From Dryobates pubescens (Eukaryota; Chordata; Aves; Piciformes; Picidae), in assembly GCF_014839835.1 (NCBI RefSeq), contig NC_071634.1, forward strand, positions 1,240,001-1,304,000: 64,000 nt of DNA, in the 5' to 3' direction. The position numbers and the translations under genes were made by a program. Shown piece after piece: positions 55,345 through 64,000 of this stretch. The first letter of the stretch is position 1; the number at the start of each line of letters is the position of its first letter. The notes beneath the pieces were generated by a model, which did no database searches, was not told where the DNA came from, and saw only the letters and a program-made list of their open reading frames with translations.

Positions 55345-57250
55345 GATGGGTGGGAAAAGTGCCAGAAGACCTCTCATCGGAAGGAGTGACCAGCATTACC
55401 TCTAGACACTCAGTCTACCACCTGGACTCTTCCAGAATGTGCCACAAGTCCACCACTTGCTCACAGCCTTCAAGCACTCTCCTGCACACCCTGCAGCCTG
55501 CTCCAGGGACACTTGGCTGAATCTCCTCCCACCAGCCTGGCTGGACAAGCCCAACTCTCTCAGCTTGGCCTCATCTTCCTGGCCTCCTCTGGATCCATTC
55601 CAACACCTCCATGTCCTTCCTGGCCTGGGGGCCCCACAGCTCAACCCCACACTGCAGCTGAGTTCTCCTGACAGTTGAGTAACCATGGAGCATCACCTCC
55701 CTTGACCTGCTGCTCATGCAGCAGCTCGTCCCTCCAGCCTGTCAGCCACACCACACAGCTTGCTGTCATCCACAGACTTGCTGAGGGTGCCTTCATCCCA
55801 TGTCACCAACACAGACCTGCTCCCAGGGTGCACCTCTGAGGGACACCACTCGTTACTGGTCTCCACTTGTACATCAAACCTTGGACCACAACTCTCTGAG
55901 TGTGGGCATCCAGACTATTCCTTATCCACCAACCTGTCCCCCCAGCAAGTCCACAGCTCTTCAGTTGAGAGACTTGGCTGTTGTGCAGGACACTGACAAA
56001 CGCTTTGCACACGTCCAGGTAGGTGACATCAGGTGCTCTGCCCTTACCCACCAACACTCCAACCCTCTTGCAGAAGGCCACCAAATTTGTCAGCCACACT
56101 GAGACCTTCTTGAAGCCATGCTGCTTGTCACTCAGCACCTCTCTGTTCTCTGCTCATCTTGCCACAGTCTCCAGCAAGATCTTCTCCATGGTCTTGCTGG
56201 GCACAGGGGTGACACCATCAGGCCTGTAGTCAAGCTCACTCTTCCTCTTTAGCCTCCTCACATGGCCATCACCTGCTGCCACCTGCCTGCTGGGCACCCT
56301 TTCACCTTACCCCAGGGATGGATGAGGATGGCCAACACAGGGCCCCAAGGATACGAGTTCTGGGCTCCACCACTTGAGACTTGCCCCAGCCAGATTTTGG
56401 GGCACTCATCAGAAGCCTCTGGGCACAGAGCTTAAGCACTCTGCAGTCCACCTCACTGGCCACTTACAGAGCAGGCTGCTGGCCAGCTTCTGTAGCAGCA
56501 TGCACTGCAGAATCTCTCACAGCTTTAAAGAGGGCAATATCAGCCACAGCTCTCTGTGCCTCCACAAAGCCACCCAGTTCAATGGAGAACACATGGAGGA
56601 TGGCCAAGGACAGTTTCCCTTCTAGAACCCAGGCTGACAACTCCCCATCCCCTTCTTGGCATCCAGGAGCCTGGCAGAGCTTGCCAGGAGGAGTTTCTGG
56701 AGAACCTGCCCTAGAGACAACGTCAGGCTCACCAGGGTCTAATATCTCAGATCTTCCTACTGAAGCCTCAAACACAGGAGGGCTCTGAGATTTCTCACAC
56801 TCCTCAAGAATAGCTCCAAGGCACCATGGCCATCCCAAGCTAAGGCACAGTGGCCTCCCAAGGTCAGCAGTCAGCTCCCTCAGCATTCTTGCCCACACCC
56901 AGTCCCACACCACTCCTTCCCACCTCCCTTCATTTTCCTCAGCATCCAGCACTGCTTGTCTGAAAAACAGCCTGGAAATGCTCACCTGGGCTCATAGCCA
57001 TTGCCCAACCCTTGCCAGGAAGCCCCAGCACCTGGGCCTGGACTCTGCAGCTGCATGCTGCATGCAGCACTCTGGCGACAAACACCAGGCCTACACACAG
57101 GCTCAGCTGCACCTGAGCCAGGCTAAGTCACATTTTCTCTGTTCAGCTAGGCTGCCCTTATTCAGAACCTGCTTCTCTTTAGGAGCATGGGGACAGTCTG
57201 CAATTGAATCCACATGACTTCCAATGTAAAGGCTCTCGCCCTTCTGGGCA
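55345..57250 (-). mobile_element. Old CR1 LINE block, inverted copy
   Basis: Reverse complement of 39290-41200 with few differences; the same RT text (DVTYLDVCKAF) reads on the minus strand at 55803-56138. Both copies share the non-CR1 part (56978-57250). Confidence 0.8.
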
Positions 57251-57551
57251 CTTTTGACCTTCATGCCTGACTCCAAAGGGACTCTTATGCACCAGCACCT
57301 CAAGAGGCCATAATCTTTGTTTAGAAAGTGCAGGGTGGCAGAACTGCTGACCTCACTGCTTACTCCTCTCAGAACAGAAGGCTCCACCATAAAGGAACTG
57401 CTGTGCCCAAGACAGCCTCCAGGCTTCAGCTCACACACAGCTCCCTTTTTGCTCACAGACAACAGGGCCAGAGGAGCTGTTGCAGGGCTGCAGGAAATGA
57501 GACCCCCAGCCACAAGGCAGCCACAAGCCACAGCAGCCCAGTGCCACGCCA

Positions 57552-57622
57552 TGACCTCACTGCTGACACCCCACCTCTGCTGGGCTGGGCTCACCTCTGC
57601 TGCCAGCCCTGCCAGCATAAAG
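57552..57622 (+). promoter_or_regulatory. Core promoter of keratin gene 12
   Basis: CATAAAG at 57616-57622; proximal motif (TGACCTCACTGCT on this strand) at 57552-57564; distal copy at 57348-57360. Confidence 0.7.
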
Positions 57623-57804
57623 CCGGCCCAGCGCCTCTCTCCCTCACAGACGCCTCCTGACGCCTTCTCCTGCGCTCTGCTCCCTCCACCAGGTCAGCCT
57701 CCAGCCCCTCACCCTCCTTCTCCTGCCCCAAAGGCCATCTCTCTCACAGCCCTGTGCTCCCTCCACACCCTCTCTCTCTTCCAGGGCCCCTCCACCCCAC
57801 ACCC

Positions 57805-58122
57805 ATGGCCTGCTACGACCGCTGCCGCCCCTGCGGACCCACCCCGCTGGCCAACAGCTGCAACGAGCCCTGCGCCTTGCAGTGCCAGGACTCCCGCGTC
57901 TTCATCCAGCCTTCCCCCGTGCTGGTCACCCTGCCAGGACCCATCCTCACCTCCTTCCCCCAGAGCACCGCCGTCGGATCCTCCTCAGGGGCTGCCCTGG
58001 GCACCGAGCTCAACGCCCAGGGACAGCCCATCTCCTCCGGCGCCTTCGGCAACGGCTACGGCTACGGCTTGGCTGGCCTGGGCTATGGCTGCGGCGCCGC
58101 AAGAGGCTGCTACCCCTGCTGA
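57805..58122 (+). CDS. Feather-type beta-keratin, gene 12 (inverted)
   Basis: The only plus-strand member. Intact 105 codons, protein equal to genes 3, 5, 9 and 11. Exon 1 ends at 57692 (CCACCAG), the intron is 57693-57784 (GTCAGC...CTCTTCCAG), exon 2 starts 20 nt before the ATG, and the polyadenylation signal is at 58272-58277. Promoter and both 13-bp motifs came with it, so it could be expressed. Upstream it borders the inverted old CR1 block; downstream an inverted ERVK-like fossil. Whole-unit inversion is therefore clear. Confidence 0.95.
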   Translation: MACYDRCRPCGPTPLANSCNEPCALQCQDSRVFIQPSPVLVTLPGPILTSFPQSTAVGSSSGAALGTELNAQGQPISSGAFGNGYGYGLAGLGYGCGAARGCYPC

Positions 58123-58289
58123 GGGCCCTGCACACCCCCCCTGACACCACACACAGCCTGCAACAGCTCCTGCAGCACAAGCCCCTGGCCTCATGCTCAG
58201 CCTGCTTGCCCCTCACACTGCCTCCCTTCCTGGCCCTTGCTGCTCCTGCCTCTGCCCTCTGCTTTGCCCTCAATAAACTTCTCCTGCAC

Positions 58290-58699
58290 ACCAGACTCAC
58301 ATGCCTCCTCTCAATTTCTTCTCAAGGCCAGGGCTGCCCTGGCCTTTGCAGTCACTCAAAAAGGTCCACAAGAGCTCTCCTCAGAAATATGCCACCAGCA
58401 ACACCTCACAGCGGCACCTTGGGAGGGTTTGGATTGTGACACAGCCCCAGCAGGGCCTCACACAAAGGCTCCAACACCACAATATTCCTCTGTGATGCCT
58501 CTGCCCAAGTCCCTCAACAGGCTGCCCAGCTGACCGCCAGCCTTGCTGTGGAACCCGCAGTTGGTGTAGTGCTGGGTCCTTGGTGGACCATCTGCCTGGC
58601 CAGTGTCCTCATTCCACCCAGGTGGATGTCCCCAGGCCATGCTCTTACCTTCCTATGGCATCCACAACGTACCCCCTGGGGAGCAGCCTCAGGACACAA
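58290..58699. other. Downstream spacer of gene 12
   Basis: Reverse copy of the spacer at 34821-35220; no feature recognised. Confidence 0.6.
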
Positions 58700-59974
58700 T
58701 CCATATGTAATACGCAAAACAAGCAAAACCAACAAGACAATACCAAGCCAGCCTAAACCTTCTTTAAGTAAGCCCAGCAGCCAAGGAGACATATTACCAA
58801 ACCAAGATTGAAGCCATTGATCAAAAGGAGTAACATCTTTAACAGTTGATTGAGTGTTGATCCTCTAGTCAAACAAGATTTATATGAATTGACTGTGATC
58901 AGGCAAATTAAAGCAACACTTGCCTTCAAACTCTTCACAGCTATGACCGTGAGCTAAAAGCAAAAAATCAATAGCAGCTTGATCGATTATCATCGATATT
59001 CAAAATGCTGCTTCCTCATAGTCTTGATTCTTCTGCACATTAGCTAAAGAATACCTTTAAAAATGAATACCTGTTCACTCCAAACCTTAACTATATTACA
59101 GGGAGCTCCTTTGAAACGCCTAGGCACACAACTAAGAAGGTTCGAACCAAAAGAGAATCTGACCATTTGAACTCATCACTGAGTAGGCCTACCTTGCTAC
59201 AATTACTATGTACTACGTACCTGTAAACACCAAGTGCTTACTATTCGTTATGCTTATTAGGAAAACTTAGCAAAACTCTGAATAACAAACCTCTGAAAGA
59301 CATTACAACCAGAAATGATAAAATTAGCACTGCTGCTTTAAATCTGAGCAGAGTAGCGCAGCTGAAGCCACTGGGGGAGTGGGGGCGCTGCCGCGGCCGC
59401 CGCTACTGTCGGTGCTGCCGGTGTCGGTGGTGCGTCAGCCGGTACTGCCTTGGTCGGAGCCGTCGGTATCCGTGGGGGCCGGCAGGGCTCGCGGGCGGGG
59501 TGCGGTCGCAAGAATGCCGTAACCGCAAGCCTCCAAGCGCTCCGTTGTTTCTAAGAGGGGCTGTAAAGCAAAGTCGGCGCTGTGTGAATTTCTCAGCATC
59601 GGTGTTGTCGTCTTCCGAATCCGAGCCCTCGCTGGCGATATCAGAGGAAGATGTTGATGAATGGGTTGAACACACTGAGGCACAGGTTTCGCTGCCCTTT
59701 TTCGGCTTTTTCTCTGCTTGAGGCGAACGCCAGTGGTGGCGGCTGGTAAACGCGGTGTGGTCGCCGTACGATGTGCCGGGGGCGGCCCTGGTGATACTCT
59801 TCAAACGCAGCGTTCGGCTGCAACTCAGATAGAACTGGGGCTGCATCTCGTCCTGACAAAGTTCCTGTCACTGTGGCAGCCATCCGCTGTTCCAGCTTAT
59901 GCATTTATGCAGTTTATGCATTCTCGACACGGCTTTTGCAGCTTGATAGCAGTTTTATCGACATCTATAACCAA
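58700..59974 (-). mobile_element. ERVK-like fossil, copy 3 (inverted)
   Basis: Env transmembrane part (58700-58985) and gag part (about 59400-59974) in reverse, joined to keratin downstream spacer at the same base as copies 1 and 2. It shares an internal rearrangement with copy 2 that copy 1 lacks, so it descends from a copy-2-like unit. It is heavily broken, with no LTR present. Confidence 0.75.
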
Positions 59975-62404
59975 GGCAGCCCATTCCAATGACAAACGAC
60001 TTGCTCAGTGAAGAACCTTCTCCTCACCTCGAGTCTAAACCTCCCCATGCGCAGCTTGAGACTGTGTCCCCTTGTTCTGGTGCTGGTTGCCCTTCTCTGG
60101 ACACATTCAAGTGTCTCAATGTCCTTCTTAAACTGAGGGGCCCAGAACTGGACACAGGACTCAAGGTGTGGCCTAACCAGTGCAATGTGCAGGGGCACAA
60201 TGAATTCCCTGCTCCTGCTGGCCACACTATTCTTAATGCAGGCCAGGATGCCATTGGCCTTCTTGGCCCCCTGGGCACACTGCTGGCTCATGTTCAGGCA
60301 GCTGTCAATCAGCACCCCCAGGTCCCTCTCTGTTTGACAGCTCTCAGCCACTCTGACCCCAGCCTGTAGCTCTGCATGGAGTTGTTGTGGCCAAAGTACA
60401 GCACCTGGCTCTTGGATTTGTTGAATGCCATCCTGTTGGCCTCTGCCCATCTGTCCAGTTGGTTGAGGTCCCTCTGCAGAGCCCTTCTGCCCTCTAACTG
60501 ACCAACATCTGCTCCCAACTTGGTGTCATCTGCCTCAATCCCCTCATCCATCTCATCAGTGAGGATGTTAAAGAGGATGGGGCCCAGCACTGATCCCTGT
60601 GGCATGCCACTGGTGCCTGGCTGCCAGCTGGCTGTGGCACCATTCACCACCACTCTCTGGGCTCAGCCTCCATCCAGTTCCTAACCCAGGTCAGATTGTT
60701 GCTGTCCAAGCCACGAGCTGACAGCTTACAGAGCAGTCCACTGTGGGGGACAGTGTCAAAGGCCTTGCTGAAGTCCAGGCAGACCACATCCACAGCCTGC
60801 CCCACAGCCACCAGGCAGTCACCTGGGCATGGAAGGAGATCAGGTTGGAGAGGCAGGACCTGCCCTTCCTAAATCCATGCTGGCTGGACCTGAGCCCTTG
60901 GCCATCCTTCAGGTGCAGTTATTGCTGCCAAGATAATCTGCTCCATTGCTTTCCCTGGCACTGAGGTCAGGCTGACTGGCCTGGAGCTTCCAGGTTCCTC
61001 AATCCGTCCCTTCTTGTGAATGGGGACCACCTTGGCCAGTTTCAGTCATCTGGGACCTCTCCAGTGAGCCAGGACTGGAGGAAAGTGATGGAGAGTGGCT
61101 TGGCAGCTCATCTGTCAGCTCTCTCAGCACCCTAGGATGGATCCTAACCGGTCCCATGGACTTGTGAGTGTCCAAGTGGCTCAGCAGGTCCCCAGCTAAT
61201 TCCTCATGGATTTCCAGGGCACTACACTGCTCCCCGACCCTATTGCCCAGCTCAGGAGCCACTGGTCCTGAACTCCTGCCTTGCTGTTAAACATTGAAGC
61301 AAAGAAGGTGTTCAGGACCTCAGCCTTTGCCTTGTCTTCAGTCACAGTGTTCCCCTCCAGGTCCAATAAGGAGCGCAGGTTCCTCTTGCCCTTCTCTTTA
61401 GTGTTGATATATTTGTAACAATGCTTTTTATTGTCTCTCACTGAGGCGTTCAGCTTCAGTTCCATCTGGGCCTTTGCTTCTCCAATTTTTCTCCTACATA
61501 ATCTAACAGCATCTTTAAATATATCAGGAGAAGCCTTCCCCTCCTTCCCAAGGTGACATAGCCTCTTTTCTCCCCTTCAATCCTCCAGGAGCTGCTTGTT
61601 CATTCAGGCCCAGAGCCTTCCCCTCAGCTTATCTTTTGGCACATGGGAACCACCAGTTCCTGTGCCTTCAAGAGCTCCTGTTTGAAGCAGCTCCAACCCT
61701 CCTGGACCCCTCGGTTCTTGAGGGTTGCTACCCAGGGAACTTTGCAAATAAGTTTCTTAAAGAGGCTGAAGTTCACCCTCCTGCAGTCCAAGGTGAAGGT
61801 TCTGTTGGTGCTCTTCCCTATCTCCCTGCAGATTGAAAACTTCACTATCTCGTGGTCACTGCACCCTAGGCAGCCTCCCACGGTCACATCTCCCACCAAC
61901 CCTTCCCTATTGGAGAGCAGCAGGTCAAGCAGAGCCTGTCCCCTGGCAGGCTCACTTAACATCTGCATCAGGAAGCGGTTCTCCATGCGCTCCAGGAATC
62001 TTCTGGACTGCCTCCTCTCTGCTGAATTAAGATCCCAGCAGATATCTGGCAGGTTGAAGTCACCCACAAGGACAAGATCTGATGATCTTGAGACAGCCTC
62101 CTATTGTTTATGGAATGTTTCATCTGCCTCCTCATCCTGGTTGGGTGGTCCATAACAGACTCCAACCTGGACATCAGGTTTGTTAGGCTGCCCTCTGATT
62201 TTAACCCACAGGCTCTCAATCCCTTCATTCTCCACCTCAAGCGCTGTGGCATCGAGCGACTCCCTAATATACAGAGCCACCCCTCCTCCTCTTCTCCCTT
62301 GCCTGGCTCACCTAAAGAGCCTATAACCCCTCAGTGTAGGACTGCAATCATGTGGCTATCCCACCATGTTTCTGAAATGGCAACTATATCATAGTCACCC
62401 AACC
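59975..62404 (-). mobile_element. CR1 LINE with endonuclease and RT parts, 3' end missing
   Basis: About 2.4 kb on the minus strand. Endonuclease text at 61624-62067 includes MGDFNLPDICWDLN and CSDHEIVKF. The linker at 61196-61465 has KHCYKYINTKEKGKRNL and VLNTFFASMFNSK. RT at 60309-60653 has VPQ-like [16 protein letters not shown] and [16 protein letters not shown]. The ORF2 C-terminus runs to about 59975, where it stops against the ERVK-like fossil, so the CR1 3' UTR is absent. Frames are broken in several places. The truncation on the 3' side is unusual for CR1 and marks a rearrangement joint. Confidence 0.85.
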
Positions 62405-62496
62405 CCCCCCAGCTCCCTCAGCACCTCCTCTAGCCCAGGGGCTCCAGGCCCTTCTCCAGCCTTTGTTGCTCTTCCCTGGACATGCTCCAGCCCAAC
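62405..62496 (-). mobile_element. Short CR1-like fragment
   Basis: The minus strand resembles an ORF2 C-terminal segment (GCTGGAGCATGTCCAGGGAA), a different CR1 copy from its neighbour. It ends at the ERVL LTR start. Confidence 0.5.
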
Positions 62497-64000
62497 TGTG
62501 ACCGTTTTTTAGGCTATGCCTTTAAGAAGAGACAGTTCCTGAGACACTCTAGCTGAATGTCTTGGTGTAAGAAGGAAAACAAAGATTATTCTAAATGAAT
62601 TTCATTGGTAGATTGGTAGACTGCAACTTTAAAGTTTTAGTTCATTTTGAATCTCAGTCAGTCACTCTCTGTCTCTTTGGAGTTGGAGTCTAAGCAGCTG
62701 CTGTTTCTGAGCTTGGCAGCTGACTTGTGGCAGGACATTGCTGATCGAATCGAGAGAATTCCAGTGAAGGTGAGACACATTGATGCTCACATTCCTAAGA
62801 GCAAAGCTACTGAGGAACAGCAGCACAACCATCAAGCAGATCTAGCTGCAAGAGTTTCTCAAGCAGACAAGGACTCTGAACTTGATCTCGACTGGAAACA
62901 CCGAGGTGAGATATTCTTAGCTCGGTGGGCTCACGATGCATCAGGACATCAAGGCAGAGATGCAACATACCAATGGGCTCCTGACAGATCCATAGACATT
63001 TCCATGGATGCCATTACACAAGTCATCCATGACTGTGACATTGGTGTGGCTATTAAGCAGGCAAAGCGAATTAAGCCCTTGTGGTATGGTGACAGATGGT
63101 CCAGGTACAGGTATGGTGAAGCTTGGCAGATTGACTACATCACTCTACCACGTTCTCGTTCTGGTAAGCAGTACGTGCTTACTATGGTAGAGGCGAACAC
63201 TGGATGGCTGGAAACTTATGCAGTTCCACATGCAACTGCACGCAACACCATTCTGGGTCTGGAGAGACAGATCCTGTGGAGACACGGAACTCCAGAGAGG
63301 ATTGAGTCGGACAAGGGAACTCACTTCAAGAACAACCTTGTGAAGAGCTGGGCAAAAGAGCACGGCATGGAGTGGATATTCCACATCCCCTACTATGCAC
63401 CAGCTGCAGGGAAGATGGAACGCTACAACGGTTTGTTGAAGACCACTCTCAAAGCCATGGGAGGTGGAGCTTTGAAAAACTGGGAGAAGCATTTAGCACA
63501 AGCAACCTGGCTGGTGACCAGCAGAGGTTCAGTGAACCGAGCTGGGCCTGCACACTCAGGTCTGCTACAGAAAGTAGAAGGTGATGGAGTTCCTGTTGTT
63601 AGAGAAAAGAATCTGTTAGGTAAAACTGTTTGGGTATTTTCTCCCTCAGGAGAGGCGAAACCTGTCCGAGGGGTGGTCTCAGCTGCAGGTCCTGGTCACA
63701 CTTGCTGGGTAATGCAAGAGAATGGTGAAATTCAGTGTATTCCACAGAGAAATTTAACTTGAGCTGAGAGAGTTTAATTTCAGAGTGTTGTACAGATACA
63801 TCCCACCCAAAGGAAGAATCCATGAGGAGTCTACGGTGTACGAGCCCCTGAGAACCTTGAGAGCCCTGAGTCACCTGAGAGTCCCTGCTCCTTTTCTTCG
63901 CTTTGTCTGTGGAGAGACAAACTGTTTTCTGTTTTCCTGTTTCCTGGGTTTGGGACTTCTGAATCATCTACATCAGAGGACAGCCAGAATGGACTGTGAA
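62497..64000 (+). mobile_element. ERVL-type fossil with open integrase region
   Basis: The LTR-like start TGTGACCGTTTTTTAGGC covers about 200 bases. Then comes the end of RNase H (VKVRHIDAHIPKSKATEE) and a complete-looking integrase: zinc-binding region around 62920-63080, core motifs QIDYITLP and ESDKGTHF, YNGLLKTTLKAMGG, and a C-terminal beta-barrel region (LLGKTVWVFSPSGEAKPVRG), ending at 63762. The frame is open for 371 codons. Gag, protease and most RT are absent; no env, as usual for ERVL. The last 240 bases are post-pol sequence and run off the window. Confidence 0.8.

Noticed and set aside
1-64000. CRISPR array or bacterial gene cluster
   Set aside because: The repeats are large duplicated gene units and transposable elements, and the introns, polyadenylation signals and CR1 elements are avian.

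Overview
The window is vertebrate nuclear DNA from a bird. The evidence is a tandem array of feather-type beta-keratin (corneous beta-protein) genes, many CR1 LINE pieces, avian ERVL-, ERVK- and gammaretrovirus-like elements, and one tRNA-derived SINE with a CR1-like tail. The bird order cannot be fixed from the sequence alone.

The host genes are twelve copies of one small gene. Each has a TATA-like CATAAAG, a short non-coding exon 1, an intron of about 92 nt, and an exon 2 that holds the whole 105-codon reading frame, the 3' UTR and an AATAAA signal. Eleven copies lie on the minus strand (CDS near 1.0, 7.4, 11.7, 14.9, 20.3, 24.6, 35.4, 38.0, 41.4, 46.0 and 51.2 kb). One lies on the plus strand (57.8 kb). 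Ten copies are open. Copy 2 has many small indels and copy 6 has one. Further units survive only as a 3' UTR or promoter scrap (about 0.63, 4.0, 54.3 and 55.2 kb).

The spacers are built from a few block types. Class I upstream regions carry two copies of the motif AGCAGTGAGGTCA, then a CR1 3' end (-) and an old CR1 reverse-transcriptase remnant (+). Class II upstream regions (genes 7, 9, 10) carry only the proximal motif and a different distal block. A spacer of about 2.7 kb (R1: CR1, an ERVL-type solo LTR and unique sequence) occurs four times. Its LTR has the same 5-bp target duplication each time, so the copies arose by duplication. Several insertions are nested and have empty-site paralogs in this window: a gammaretrovirus-like provirus inside an ERVK-like fossil (26.8-33.8 kb), one solo LTR inside another (50.0 kb), and a long LTR inside another LTR (53.1-54.1 kb).

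The right end (about 54.5-60.0 kb) is an inverted copy of keratin-array sequence, with a solo LTR lacking target duplications at one edge and a CR1 truncated at its 3' side at the other. A long CR1 and an ERVL with an open integrase region close the window. The last 83 bases are identical to the first 83. I see no new kind of enzyme or defence system. The interest lies in the array's architecture, gene conversion, paired promoter motifs and layered insertions.
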